64,000 bases of DNA from Panonychus citri (lineage: Eukaryota; Arthropoda; Arachnida; Trombidiformes; Tetranychidae): positions 186,001 through 250,000 of the forward strand of contig NW_026515547.1 of the NCBI RefSeq assembly GCF_014898815.1. The letters run 5' to 3'. The notes below the pieces were generated by a model that saw only the letters and a program-made list of their open reading frames with translations, had not been told where the DNA came from and made no database searches. The position numbers and the translations under genes were made by a program. Positions 1 through 13,600 of this stretch are shown here, piece after piece (the first letter of the stretch is position 1; each line of letters starts with the position of its first letter).

Positions 1-175
1 TTTTGATAATCTTAATCATCACTCCCTGGATTAGCTCATATGATTTGATCAGCATCAAAAGCACTAATTATTAATCTATTCACAAGTGTGAATCATTCTT
101 ATCGATTTCAGATAAATATCATGAACCTCGATATCTTCACTAATAAAAAGGTTGAAGATCTTTGTCAAGCTTCAG

Positions 176-347
176 CGATGGTGCCCGATCATTGGTGAGT
201 CCAAAGGGAGAAAGTCGAGATTCACTATGTCCTCCAGACGAATCTGGGGACATGATAGTCTCAGAATTTGAGGTTCTCAGAGAAGACAATGGTCACTGTC
301 CGGTGCTGGAGAAGAGGCAACCATTGCTTATAAGGCAAAATAGATGA
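176..347 (+). CDS. possible last exon of a gene entering from the left
   Basis: An open frame of about 57 codons starts after a candidate acceptor (cttcag ending at 175) and ends at a TGA at 345-347. The peptide is hydrophilic and rich in Ser, Glu and Pro, like the cytoplasmic tail of a membrane protein, but no family is recognised. There is a stop codon upstream in frame at 153, so the frame must be entered by splicing if it is coding. Its mixed third-position use differs from the surrounding AT-rich DNA, which is the main argument for coding. A chance open frame remains possible. Confidence 0.3.
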
Positions 348-1124
348 AAAATACAATCGTTTGTATTGAGAAAATAATTTAAAATTTAAGTTATTAATAA
401 TTCAACTAAATATTCATTCTGATATTCAGACTAAGAGGAAGTTCTTGATTTATTTCAGTTCGATCTGTTGCTCGATGGTAATTAAGGTGGTCTTTGTAAT
501 TTCCTTCAATATAATCTTCAGTTGTACGAAATTTTTAGTAATATTGAACATTGTATGTTTTGGACGTTGAGAATTGTCCTCGGGTAAATATCGAATGAGC
601 TAATGAATGAAATCCTAATCAAATTGTGCTGATTTTGTCAAATGTCGCGTTTTTTGTTTGTGGTGTTTCATCTGAACCAAGTGAAGACAATTAGCTGTAT
701 TTGATTGTAAAAGTTAATCTGATTTCAACGGAATCAAGTTAATTTTGCGTATTTTTATCAAAAATTTTTGGCCACATTTTGGTTTGACCTGAATGTTGTT
801 TACAATTACGGCAATTGTTTGACAATACAATTTGTTTTTTCTTAAATAAGGTGAACATGTAAATTGATTATCCAACGAGTGAGTTGATAATCTTCAATAC
901 TCTTTTCATCTTAACCATGATCAGAGGTGTGACATGATAAACAGTGTAGATATTTGTTCAAATGATTTGGATAATGTTCATGATTCAAATGGTTTCAAAT
1001 GTGCCAAAAAAAGAGGGATTCAACGATGGAAACATTGAACGAGAAAAATAGAAGAAAAATAGTTGCTAGAAAAAAAGGTGAGATGATATCAGGGAGAATG
1101 ATAAACAGTCGTAGAGTTGATCGT
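348..1124. other. intergenic, nothing recognised
   Basis: AT-rich sequence without a convincing open frame, RNA gene or repeat. It includes the 3' flank of the SERINC gene on the minus strand. Confidence 0.5.
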
Positions 1125-4100
1125 TTAACTGAAATCACGATCTGGTAAGACAATCGGAGCAATTAAGGTCCAAATGTAGAGTAAACAGCAAAACCAACTG
1201 GATATAATTTTAATCCACATCGAACCTTCATTTTGATTAAGATTACCACTCTTCAAGTCAGGCCTAAAGGAAGAGAAAAAGACATTGAGAATTGTATTCG
1301 ATTGATTTATCATAATTGACTTTAATTACGATTGTAGTTGAAGTTTTTTTGTTACTAATGAACACTTACTTATACCAATTAGTCAGGGTCATCATGACGT
1401 ATATATGTGACTCTTCATTGTCGTTTGAAGTGACCATTCCTCCGTTTTCACCATCGCTATTACCTGAAAGTTAATAAGATCAAGAGAGAGAGAGAGAAAA
1501 AAATATTTTCCAATTAAGTAAGCAAATATGATTATTCATTCATGAGAATTGGCTACAAATAGGAAATCAATGAAAGAGGAATCAAGCACTAATAATATTG
1601 AAAGAAATAAAGTGAGAGAGATTTAAAAAACAAAGGAGACAGAAAAAGAGTAACAATGGAACCGTAAACCCAACGTAATTAAAACGTAATAATATTGATG
1701 CCAAATTAATAGGACAAATTACCTTGATTGTTATGATTTAGAAGGGTACCAGCTCCATCTGCGAAGTTGTGATGACGAAAAGAGTGTTTTTTTTATATAG
1801 AGAAAAGTACAAGCAATAAGCTAAATTTATATACTTTTACTTAATTAAGATGAAAGAGGAAATCGTGGGTGAGAAAGAGGAGCAAATAAGAGGTGGATTG
1901 GGGTGTGAGAGAGTGAGAAGTGTGGGGTATTAAATGGAAGAGAGAGAGATAGAAAGAGAAAGCTGAATGATAGGAAGAGGAAAGGAAGGTAAACAAAAAG
2001 AGAGAGAGGGAGGATAACATTGCGAAAGAAGAGTTGACAGTGAGAAGGGAAAAGAGAAAATTGGAAAACAATTAGTAAATTACTCACCCGAACTTGTATC
2101 TTTCATGAGAATACGTTCAGACATTGTGATCTTTGCAACTTGACTGTTACTTGAGGTACGAATTGATGAATACAAAATACATGCAAACCAAATTGCAAGT
2201 CCGACTAGAGACATGGCATCAAAATTTTTGTCCTTTCCGTGTTGGAAAATGTTTGGTTTACAATTGTCAGCTGAATTGTTCATTGCTGACCAAGTTAAAT
2301 ACATTGAATATAAAGTGATGAGGGATGATTGAAGAAGTCCAGATCGTGGTTGAGCTAAAGGAGAAGAGAAAAACAAAACAAACATTAGATGACCGTTATT
2401 TTTACACAATTAAACTTGACCAACTCTAAATACCTTCTTGGACATCAGGTAAAATGGATAAAGCAGAAAGTACAAAGCAAACAATAAGATTTGTAGAAAT
2501 GAAAAACTTCTGAAGACCACATCCTTCCCCTGAGGTGTAATAGATGTACAAGAACACGTATCCAGTAATCGCAGCGATGTAATGGAAAAGGGTGAAGAAA
2601 ACAAGACCTGTAACAAATTAGAATAGTAATTAGAATTAATTATAACTTAGAAAATGATTAAAACAAAAATTAACTCAAAAGTTTCATCTCTAAACAAGTT
2701 ACTATGTTAAAAAAAGCGAGAGGCAAGTTAATTTAAAACTAAGATACATAAAGGTAACAATTAGTAAATTAGTTTACCACATTTGATACCAAGATAGGAT
2801 AATAAAATGTACGATTTAATTAACTGGTTGTTTCATTGATCATCTGTTTACTTTTGACAAACTAATATGATTTAAATGAAAACAGCAACGATAATAGTCA
2901 ATCATCATCTTAATCAGTTGATTAGATGATTATAATTAGCATTGTATCTAAAAATTTAGATTATTGTTGAATATATTTGTCAATAAATCAGTTTTCATCT
3001 AATTATAACCAACAAAACTAAATTGTAGATAATAAGTTAATCACTTGAAAAGAAAAGGGATTGATTTGTTAACAATCATTAAGGGTTAGTTGGTGATGGC
3101 GTTGAAAATGATTCTAAAAACACCGAACCCTCTCTCTCAACCATATCATGATAGAGAGAGAGTTAGATCACTTTGTCGCACGAATTAGTATTAATACTTG
3201 TAGTCTTCTGTTGATTTGATACTGTTGGTGTTTCTCAATTGTCGAAACAAATATGCACTCCCAATAATCATAATTATGATTCAACAACGTAAATACATTA
3301 TCGTTGGACTGGAACGTTTTGGTGAAGATTGATTGAAAATCAGATATGCACAGAATTTGATTTAGTTGAATGATCTTTATCGTTTTAACTGGATTAGTTG
3401 ATAAGAAGAAGAAGTTTAGAGTTGGTGAACTTTTTTTCTTCGTCTTCGGTGATCAGATCACAATTGATATCGTTATCGTTATCTGTCGTTATTTTGTTTT
3501 TCCTTTGTGTTGTAAGGATCCGTAATAATATGGTTGTCAATGGCTCTGAAATGAGCAAGTTAAATCTTGATTATATTGTCAATGGATTTTGGTACGAATA
3601 TGGTGACCCGAGGACATTTTCCATGCCAATTATCGGTGGTGGACCGTGGAAAGTGTTTACAATTGTGTTTGGTTATCTTTTGTTTGTTAAGGTTTTCGGT
3701 CCAATTTATATGAAGAATCGTCAACCATTTGATTTAAGGGAAATCATGTTACTTCATAATAGTTTTCTCATTGGGATCAATGGTGTTGGTACTTTTGTCG
3801 GTCTTTGGGTTACCGATTGGGGAAGTAAAACTTTCGATTGTTCTCCTCCCGAAACGGAAGACGTTTATAATATTAAAGTTTCCATTCTCATCTGGTTAGG
3901 GTGGATTTACTTTATGACCAAGATTGTTGACTTTTCGGATACAATTTTCTTTGTTTTGAGGCGAAAAAATCACCAAGCCTCTTTTCTTCACATCTTCCAT
4001 CACGGATCAATGCCACTAGTTGCCTATTTTGGCCTTAAATTTCATCCTGGACCTTACAGTGCCTTTCTTCCCATTTTTAACTGTTTCATCCATTTTATAA

Positions 4101-5667
4101 TGTACATATACTATGCAATGGCCTGTGCAGGTCCAAGTATGAAAAAGTTTCTTTGGTGGAAAAAGCAGCTCACTCAGATCCAAATAGTCCAATTTATGGC
4201 CACCATTGTCCACGCTTCGTATGCCTTTTTTACCGACGGATGTCACTATCCCAAATTATTGTCCTTTCTGGAGGGGATGCATGCGACTATTTTTCTTGTT
4301 ATGTTTTTAAAATTCTATTTTAAAACTTATTCACGAATTCCAAATAAATTAATGTGAATTTTTTTACTCAAATAAAATTATTAGTATCACTCACTCTCTC
4401 TCTCTCTATTTTTATCCTCAACAGAGATTCTTTGACAATTAATTTAACTCAAGTAATATTATAATAGATTATATTGGAAAAGTTAATATTGCAAAAAACT
4501 ATGTTTAGGTTCAATGAAATTGTGAGATTTGATTTACCAGATTAAAAGAGAGAATTAGATTGCCTCCGATTGTTTTAATCTTGCGCTAATCGTGTATTAG
4601 TTGATTGTTAAAGATTAACTTACCTGCATACCACCACCTTGATTCGGTTTGTTCCATCTTTTCAACCCAACTTTCAGCCCAACTATGAGCAAAGTCAATG
4701 ATGAGAATTAATTGAATCAAAATGAACAGGAAACCACCAACAAGTCCAAAGTACATCCAGACTATTTTAAAATGAGAGAGAAGCAAAAAAATGAATGAGT
4801 TCAATAAGAAATAGTGTTTTCTGGATAAAGATGATGAAGATATGATACCTTGACCGAATGTTTCGGCTTCAGGGATGAAAAAAGCTCCGACCATTAAGCC
4901 AATGAGAAGCATAAACTTAGGACCCCAGAATCTAGAGAGAAGGGAAAGAGAGAATAATAGAAATTAGATAAGACAATTAGTCATTAATGTGACTCATTAA
5001 TAGAATGTAATCAGATAGAATAGAGAATCATACCCATTTTGAATGGCAGCTCTTCCATCTTTTGATGTTTTTACGTTCAACATGATGAGTGAGAAAAGAA
5101 GAAAGAAAATTGTTTGGGCAAATAAAACTCTGTATGTAGAGAGATAACCAACAGCTTGTTGACACATTGAAGAATATCCTGAACCACTTTTACAAAACGG
5201 GACATCTTGAAGTTTCTCTGTTACCCAGGGTGACATCATGATCCATGAAAGTAAAGTAGATAGGAACAACATCATGGCGAACATGATACGAGTAACAATC
5301 GAGGAGAAACATGATTGGAGACCACAAAAGGCCAAGTTACAAGCAGCACTCGAACAGCAACAGGCCAACTAAGTATAGAGAAAAAGAGAGAGAGATAGAG
5401 AAAGAAAGAACAATTATTAATCAGTAACTAATTTCATAGAAATAACAATCAACCTTTAACGATAAATGAACAAGTAAACAAGTGAAGTAAACATAAAACA
5501 GTAAGAGAAATTCAAAGATACAATAGAAAATGAATGATCATAGATGATAGATAAGAAATACAAAGGAAAAGTCAGAAAAAGTGAAAATGGAAAATGAAAA
5601 TCAAGAGAAAAGACAAAAAGAATAGACTTACTTGGCCTACAGTGAATACACTTAAAAGTGCTCCCAT
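1125..5667 (-). CDS. Serinc: serine incorporator (SERINC/TDE1 family), nine exons
   Basis: Multipass membrane protein of the SERINC family, which is linked to phospholipid handling and serine incorporation into lipids. Exons in transcription order: 5667-5632, 5368-5034, 4931-4849, 4761-4624, 2607-2434, 2354-2088, 1758-1723, 1463-1370, 1263-1125. All junctions are GT-AG, phases agree, and they sum to 1302 nt (433 aa; the family is usually about 450-470). Family landmarks are the start MGALLSVFTVGQ, the Cys-rich LACCCSSAACN, IDFAHSWAESWVEKME (exon 4), QPRSGLLQSS and MYLTWSAM (exon 6), MMTLTNWY (exon 8) and WIKIISSWFCCLLYIWTL with terminal DRDFS (exon 9). Odd point: the hydrophobic stretch normally preceding MMTLTNWY is absent, so the penultimate membrane segment looks shortened. 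The 2-kb intron 4623-2608 contains the ELOVL gene on the other strand. Confidence 0.93.
3530..4357 (+). CDS. elongation of very long chain fatty acids protein (ELOVL)
   Basis: Condensing enzyme of the ER fatty-acid elongation cycle (malonyl-CoA plus acyl-CoA to 3-ketoacyl-CoA). It is a single-exon 275-aa protein from the first in-frame ATG at 3530; the open frame extends upstream without a Met. Visible ELO motifs: KIVDFSDT (usual K-x2-E-x2-DT with Asp for Glu), the histidine box FLHIFHH, HFIMYIYYAM and TQIQIVQF. Several hydrophobic membrane segments are present, and the length is normal for the family. AATAAA follows the stop by about 15 nt. There is no KKxx-type ER signal at the C-terminus (RIPNKLM). 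The gene lies wholly inside a SERINC intron in antisense orientation. Substrate chain length and subclass cannot be assigned by eye. Confidence 0.95.
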   Translation: MVVNGSEMSKLNLDYIVNGFWYEYGDPRTFSMPIIGGGPWKVFTIVFGYLLFVKVFGPIYMKNRQPFDLREIMLLHNSFLIGINGVGTFVGLWVTDWGSKTFDCSPPETEDVYNIKVSILIWLGWIYFMTKIVDFSDTIFFVLRRKNHQASFLHIFHHGSMPLVAYFGLKFHPGPYSAFLPIFNCFIHFIMYIYYAMACAGPSMKKFLWWKKQLTQIQIVQFMATIVHASYAFFTDGCHYPKLLSFLEGMHATIFLVMFLKFYFKTYSRIPNKLM

Positions 5668-6914
5668 TTTCCTTTGATAAACTTACGTGAATTGTTAATT
5701 TAAATAGAATTGTAAACGAAATTAAATCTAATCAAAAGCAATTTAATTCTAAATCAAGAAATAAATGTCAAGTCAAACCCAAGAAAAATTAATTTTCTGG
5801 TGAAAGAAAAAAACAAAAACATTGAGTTATTCTCACAGTAGAATTCGTGAGAATAGCAAGTGAGTCTAAAAGAAGAGCAAAAAAACAGAATTTGAAACGA
5901 GCTCAAAGTAGAAACAATTTAAACGGTTAAATTTAATTTCTTTCAATTATTTTAATTTTAAAATTTATTTATTCTAATTAGTGATTCTTTTAATTAACAT
6001 CTTTGTTATTCCAACAAATCTACAGATTAATTAGTTTGGAGAAAAATGTGATTCCAATTACAAATCTCTGTTTCTTTGTTTCAAGTTGTTCTATTTGATT
6101 GTTATCCTTTCCAATTCCATTTCATTTATTTTATTGAAAGGTGAGTGTTGTTATTTTCTAATTTGAGATGATTAATTTTCACATTTTCTTATTAAATTTC
6201 ACTTGATAATTAACAATTTCTCCTGAAATTGTAAAAATTGCAATTGTTTAACTAGAGCCATCTATTGGGTTACTTGATCTTCTCCTAATTTAATCTTGGT
6301 CTTATGATTGAGTTTACTCATTTACAATTTTGTTTATTCTTTTCTTGTGTTAATTAATTCGTCTGTTAATTTGTTATTTTTATTTAATTTTTGTTCCTTC
6401 AAAACTAATCCATATCCTAATCTAATTCTGACACTATAAATTTTAAACGAATCCTCAACAATTTTCAAAGGTTTGTTCTCAAATGTAACTTCTCATTTCG
6501 TTTTTACAGTTTCATTTCCGTGTCTGTTGATTCTCTTGTTTTTTTTATTCTATTCTATTCTTGATATTCTATTCTCTGTGTTGTTGTTTATTACTGTTCT
6601 TTTTATTGTCTCTCGTCTGATTTACATCATTTATCTTTCTTTTTTTTTCTCTTCTAGGCCTTGTGAAATTTTTAATATCTTCTATTCTCTCTCTCTCTGC
6701 CTGTCTACACCTAGTCAAAAGGAGCCTGATTACTGTCTTTACCTTTCTGGTCCATCCTTAATAATTTTTGATTCTCTATCTCTTCCTCTTCCTCTTTCTT
6801 ATTATCTCTCTCCCTCTTTCTTTCTTTCTTTCTTTCTCTTTCTCTCTTTTCATTCTTATTCCCTGTTTCTGACTCTTTATTACTCCACAACAACAACATA
6901 TTTATACAACTACA
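5668..6914. promoter_or_regulatory. divergent intergenic region between SERINC and the zinc-finger gene
   Basis: This 1.25-kb stretch separates two genes transcribed away from each other, so it should hold both promoters. It is pyrimidine-rich toward 6914, with CT runs at about 6690-6850. I see no clear TATA box. A long open frame on the plus strand here is low-complexity Ser/Leu/Phe and is not supported as coding. Confidence 0.4.
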
Positions 6915-7280
6915 ATGGACAAATCAGAGACTCTAAATAAACGTCAAGGTAACAGTAATAGTAGATCAACGGGTAATAGTAATCCAGTGGATAGGACAAA
7001 CTTTCGTTCGTTAATATGTGATGAATCTGGTATAATAATCGGTGAAATGGTTTACCGTTGTTTAATCTGTTCCTTTATTAGTGTATCAATGGATAAAATT
7101 CGAGCTCATTATCAAACAGAACATGTTGACATTGAAGATATAAGTAATGGTGAATTTAGATATGTAAATGATGATTATTGTCCATCACCAAGTGGCGATT
7201 CTTTAAACGATAATCAACAGAAAGCAACATCAACAACAACATCAAAAGAAAATCAATCAACAAATGATTCTATGAAATGA
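6915..7280 (+). CDS. small single C2H2 zinc-finger protein
   Basis: A 121-aa protein starting at an ATG in good context (tacaatgg). The middle carries one finger, YRCLICSFISVSMDKIRAHY followed by QTEH, i.e. C-x2-C-x12-H-x4-H at about residues 47-70. The N-terminus is Asn/Ser/Arg-rich and the C-terminus is a Ser/Thr/Gln-rich tail, both probably disordered. One isolated finger fits a nuclear or RNA/protein-binding role rather than sequence-specific DNA binding by an array. AATAAA occurs about 40 nt after the TGA. Exact family not recognised. Its start lies 1.25 kb from the divergent SERINC start. Confidence 0.75.
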   Translation: MDKSETLNKRQGNSNSRSTGNSNPVDRTNFRSLICDESGIIIGEMVYRCLICSFISVSMDKIRAHYQTEHVDIEDISNGEFRYVNDDYCPSPSGDSLNDNQQKATSTTTSKENQSTNDSMK

Positions 7281-10200
7281 AAATAATTGTTTCCCTCATT
7301 TTTTATATTTTATTTTATATTAATAAACAAAAAAACTGCGTTGATTTGACATGAAAAGAAAAGCTCGAGTTGATAATTATATGATTTATCTTCAACTTAT
7401 CGAAAAAAAATTTTTCTTCTCATAAGCCGATTTGTTTACCATTTAATCAATTAAACTGATTGACCAAATGACCTCTACAAATTGACTCATTTGTCGTTTA
7501 AGGTTCGATAAATGATTAGTCTTACTCTTTGATGGATATTACAAATTATGGTAAACATTTACTTTGATGATTCCAATGGAGATTATGATCCGGAAGGAAG
7601 TACAATTAATGTGTGGGTAGAAGATGAAATTATCTGGTTGATATTAAATTCGTGACAAAAATAATCAAATGTATCACGGATAATAAATCATCTTTAAATT
7701 GTCATTTGATTGTGATTGTCCTTGGAGTTGAATCTTATTCTTAAATTGCAACAAAAGAGTAAATTTTTTTTCGTTCTGCAAAAATTGGAAACAATCACAA
7801 TTGTTACACAACAAGGTTACGATTGCTTTTCATTTACCTAGATGAGGAATTATCTTATTGTTGATTGATGATTATATTATCAAACAATTAAGAAATTGGG
7901 AGAGAGAAAAAGAAAAAGCTTCAGGATTAATATATTACAATTGTTACAATTTGATAAGATTGGAGTTGTTGAAAATGGAAATTAAAACATTTTTGATTGA
8001 TCAAATTTAAAGCGTTGAATTTGCTACCTTTTGAGTGAGCAACTTGGGGGGAGACAAATGATACTAATTATAAGTTGAGAAAATTACATGCGGCTGCATT
8101 TACAGAATTAACTAATTGTGTTAGTAAATTGTTAAGAAAAGAAGGTGAAATAAATTGAAAGATGATGATGATACGAAGAAACAAGTTTGGCCTACATTAG
8201 ATTCATCCCGAGAGGAAGAGTTTGACAAGAGCCCAAGAAATTGTCTAAGACGAAAAATTCAAAGAGGATGATGAAGATTGGATGAGAGATTCAGATGAGA
8301 AAGTGAGAGAGTGAGAAAGAGAGAAAGCAAGAGAGAGAGGGAGGGAGAGAGAGGAGGTGGAAAGATAATGTTCGGTTAAATTAGAAACTCGAAGTATCTC
8401 AGCCAAAACTTCAAGTCTCTCGATAAACAAACAACCACTTCCTCATCGTTCTCATCCTTTTTTTCATCATTATCATCGTTTTCCTTTTGTTTTCTCATCT
8501 TCTCTTTTTCGAATATTTTTCTTATTATTCAGTTGCAATTTTAATTGTTCCTCGATTCTCATCATTTCTCAATCAAGGTCCTCTCTCTTTTACTTTCTCC
8601 CTCCTTCAAGTTTCATAAGGCTTTAATCATATTTCACTTCAAGTTGTTCAGATGATCACCAGTGAATCTGTTGATTACTTTTCACTTTATAATTGTTTCA
8701 TCAGTAGGTTGATTAAATCATCATATCAGCAAATCCAAGTTTTAATTTCACGTTGTCTCATCAGTCCAGTGCTTTGATTATATTAACCAAATGGATCCAA
8801 CTAACGAATGATACAACCATGGATTAATTAAACTTCACATCACGTAATTAATTGATTATATATATTCTTGATACTTTAATCAAAATTGTTTGTTTTGATT
8901 TTACGACTTAAATCACTTGTCTCATCTGTTTGGTGTATGATTACAATTCCTGTCCAGTGGCTTCAAAATGCAAAGGTCAGTTGATATTATATTTGGATTA
9001 TGTATCACAATTAAATCCACTGGGAAGTCAAGCTGCTTTTTCAGTTGAATTAATATGCTTTCTCCATCGCTGCCACTAATACAAAAATAACTTGTTAATT
9101 GTTATAACTGGATGATTAACTGTTGATGAACATTGTGCGAAATATACTTACCAAGAATCTATTAAGATGCTTCGATAAGTAAATTTTTACTCGAAAGACA
9201 AAAAGCTAATCTCAGCTTTTTCTCAAATTAGATACAAAAAAAACTTAACAACAGTCAATTGATTGATTTAAATTTTGTTTGTTCCGATGGTTAAATCATC
9301 CTTTCCACTTTTGAATTAATACCATTTTGATTTGGTTACCAAATCCATAGACGTCAAAGATTTTCAGATTGATTGATTAGCTCGATGCGATTACAACTTA
9401 TTAATAATATTTACCGTTCCAAGTACGATAAGGCTTATAGATAAGAAAAATTTTCTTTTAGTAATCAACAGAGTAAACGATTGACTTTATCCAGAGGTGG
9501 ATGATAAATTTTCAGACTTTTTTTTCCTCTTCATAACTGTAGATGAGAACCTAGAGAAAAACAAAATCCAATGTAAATCTAATCATCTTGCCAAAAATAT
9601 CTTGTCACCCTTACTTTGTTTAGCATCTTTATAGCTACTTTTGCATCTTCACTCTAACTGTGTCGCAGTGTCTTCCATGTTTATCAGTGAATAATAATCA
9701 TGACAACGACGATTAACAGTAATAAAAAAGAATAGTCAAAAGAAGATGATTAATTGAAAACCAAATTGTATACACGTCAAGTTAGTTAATTGAAATAAAA
9801 TCTTCCCAAGGTTAGGCCTAACCTAGTTTGTCCATCACGCATTTATTACATGGCTCCAACACGGATTATCATCATTGTTACAGAATCTATAAATATAAAT
9901 TGAAACAAGAAAAGTTTCATGAAAGAAGAGAGAGAGAGAGAGAGAGAGGGAGAAATGTAAATATAATTTAATTACCTTTCCATGTTTTCCTAAACAATCA
10001 AATCAAATCAAATTCCAAGGGAAAAGAAACACTGGAAACAAACATATTACATATAATCTGATGACCAAAAGGCTTCAACACTTTGACTATCCAAAGATGA
10101 GAAAAAGTTAATCAAAGAGGAAATTAAGTTTTCCAGGTAATTGCGTTTCCATGATTCGGAAAACAAGAGACAGATTAAAGAAAAAAAATTAACAGAGAGA

Positions 10201-10636
10201 AAGAAAATTAAATTAAGGCCAACAGAATTTAAATCGATTAATACATTAAGATGAATCTATTTTTACGTTTTAAAGTTAACGAGGAAAAGGTTAACATGTA
10301 AATGGAACAAAAGAGAAAAGAGAATAAATTTTTTTCTCTTTCTTTTTTATTCGATTCACTGTGATTGGTTATTTTCATTTCTCCCTCTCTCTCTCTTTTG
10401 ATCATCACAATTGTGATTCCAAATAATTGACACTTTTTAATCATCACTAATTGCCAATGTTTTCCCTTTGAAGACCAACAATTAACTGACTGCTTTTGCT
10501 GCTGTTGATTAATAAGTTACTTTTAATGTGAATGTTGCTTTCCCTTTCATAATTGAATTGATCTGTTTCTTTTGTTTACAATTAGTTGATTGTTATTTGT
10601 ATTGTTATCTATATTGTGTTGTTATATCATCAAAAG
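7281..10636. other. 3.3-kb noncoding stretch
   Basis: Contains the 3' UTR of the zinc-finger gene, GA-rich and CT-rich low-complexity patches (about 8290-8350, 9928-9953, 10381-10400) and AT-rich DNA. It probably includes the promoter and first exon(s) of the coiled-coil gene to the right, but I could not identify an initiating exon. Confidence 0.4.
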
Positions 10637-13600
10637 GTCACTGAAATTGGAAACCGAAGGGTCAAGTGTTGTAATTGATTGTGATGGTGAAGATGAAGAA
10701 CTCAGGAAAATCAACAACGTTAACAACAATGAAACCAACACCATCACCACCGTCAATAATGAATCAGATACAAATGAAATTATTGATTCAGTTGAATTGG
10801 AAAGTGATAATGATGATGAGAATTGTGTTAATTATGATGATGATGATGATGAGGTTAAAGGTGATTCTAATGATGGTAATCCTGGTGTTGATTGTGAAGG
10901 TGAGAAAAGATTAACTGTTATGAGACAAAAATTTGCTGTTGGTGGAGCTGAAACTGGATCATCATCCATTGAGGATCGGCGTATGTGTTGCACCAACGTG
11001 GCTCTTATGGTCTATAAAAAAGCTTGGGAAGGTGCAAGAAAAGCTCTCCCAAGGTACGAGATTAATTCCAAGAGAAAAAAAAGAACCAAAAGTTAATTGA
11101 TTAACTGCAAGAGAACAAAAGAACTGAAAGCGAAATTATCACCAATCTCTCTAATCGTTCAGTTACCAGAAAAAAATTCAACAACAAAATACACAATAAT
11201 TTAATCTCAATTGAAATGTTAATTTGGTATCTTTGATCCTGGATAAGTGAAAATCTTACCATGTGATGAATGTAATTTGTTGCTAATCCATATCATCATC
11301 TTAATCGCACGATTAACCAACCATATTCTCATCATTTGACACATGATGACCATTCTTGTTCTTAAGCCTTTCTCTTAAATCCCTTAGCCATTAATCCAAC
11401 ATCTCAGAAATCTCAGAAATTATTAGAACAACAATCAATTTAATCTTCAACTCTTATTGTTATTTCTTAATTGTTTCATCCTTAATGAAAAAAAAACATT
11501 CAATGAGACATATTAATATGGATTCATTTGAAATAACAACAAAGATTTTTAGATTATCTGATTTGGATAAGAAACTTTTTGTTTTCAATCAAAACATAAA
11601 CGATTTAGTCAAATAACAATTGAAAGATTATCATTATGAATATGAATTAGATCAACAAGTGATTTACAAATAAATGTCAATCACTTTGTTGATCTTTGTT
11701 TACATTTTATATTCTTTCACAAATTATGCAACCTTACAAAAAGATTGTGATAATTTAATGATGAAGATGATAGAGATTAACAATTTATAAGGTTTCATGA
11801 TATTGATTATCATTCTCATGATGATGATGATTATTTTTGTGAAATGATTAGGTTATGATCGGAGGAGACCAATACTTGGCTTCACCTTTTGGTGCTGATT
11901 CCTTTTCCCTTTCACCTGAATTATTATTAGACAGAATTAAAGTTAAAGTTAAATGTTCATGTTTACCAATATTAACTTGTGATATTGATGTTTATCCTGT
12001 TTACAGAGCAACAAGGAATCGTGGTAATAATAATAATCCCAATTTGGATGATGGTTCATCTTCAATAACAACCCCAACGACTTTTATTGATCAACGAGGA
12101 CAATCAACTGGACGATCTGATCCTAATCGAGTCATTTCATTTGAATCGGAAGATGATCCAGCAACTGAGTGTTCATTTGAATATGAAGATGATGATAATG
12201 GTGATTTAAAGTGTTCTGTTGAAGATAATGGTAAAGTTAACGATAGACCGACCGAAGATTTTGTTGGAAATGATTCATCAAATGGTGGACCTGGAGATGT
12301 TGATCTTGAATCGTTTAAAAGAGTTTATATGACCGATGTAATTCCCGAAGAGCCAGATAAAGAATCGGCTGCTGTTCAACTTGAGACACAATTAAAGGAT
12401 AAATTAGATGATAATAGTAATATGAAAGATAATAGTGATGCTTCAAAATGGAGGAGACGATTTCGACTCAATGAGAGAGCCAATGAAATCAGTGATCAGC
12501 AAGAAAGTTCAATTGAACAAAATAATAACAATAACGAAGAAACGATTTCTAAACAAGATTCAACGACTGATCCACAATTAATCAGTGAATCAGATTTGGA
12601 TAAACCAATGTCTATATCGGACATTGAACGATTTGTTCAAGTAACTTGTGATCAAGTTATGTCAAAGGTACGAGAAGAGGGTATTGGTATTGGCAGTGAT
12701 GACGATGGATCAGTGCGAGGAAGTGGAATCTTCAAAGTTAGACCTGGAATAAAATTTGAAGATTCAACAGACTCGAGAGTATCGACTGATTTGACACTTT
12801 CGACAATTGAAATACCAACGATAACAATTACTGAAGATCAACTAGATGATTCAAGTGTTATTATTTCGGAAGCGACACTTCATGAAACTGCAAGTGAATA
12901 TGAAGGTGGTGAGTTACCTGAAGATGGAGGATCAACTCAAAGTGGATTAAAGGGAAAAGCAACTGCCCTTAAATCTAAGGTTAAAAAATTGGGATCAAAG
13001 GTGAAAGACATTTTCAAAAGAGGAAATACTCCAGAGGCTAGTCCAGCTTCTTCGCCAGTGGGTGAATATATTGACATCGAAGAGGAAAAGAGGCGTCGAA
13101 AAGAGGAAGAAAAAGAAGCTGAGAAAAGGCGGAAAGAGGAAGAAGCTGCTCGTAAAGAGGAAGCTGAACGAAAACGAAGAGATGAAGAGCTGGAGAAAAG
13201 AGCGTTGGAGATGGAGAAAAAAGCTGGAGCTGAAATCGCCAAAGAAAGAGAACGACTGAAAAAAGAAGAGGCCAAAAGACTGAAAGAGGAAGAGAAAAGA
13301 AAGAAAGAGGAAGAGGAAAGACTGAGAAAAGAAGAGGAGAAAGCACGGAAAGAAGAAGAAAAAAGGATGAAAATTGAAGAGAAGAAACGCCGAGAAGAAG
13401 AGGAGAAGAGGAAAAAAGAAGAAGAAAAGATGAGAAAGATTAGAGAGGAAGAGGAAAAGATGAGAATTCGAGAAGAGGAGGAGAGAAAACTAGCCGAAGA
13501 AGAAAGAAAACGACAAATTCAAGAAGAAGAAGAAGCAAGGAAACGATGGGCCATCGAAGATGCTGAAAAACGAAGACGATGGATCGAAGAAGAGGCCGAA

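Noticed and set aside
6473..6940. 155-codon plus-strand frame before the zinc-finger gene
   Set aside because: Low-complexity Ser/Leu/Phe from CT-rich DNA, no start context; it overlaps the better zinc-finger start in another frame.
8245..8430. 61-codon Ser-rich minus-strand frame
   Set aside because: Comes from a GA-rich patch with no splice or start context.
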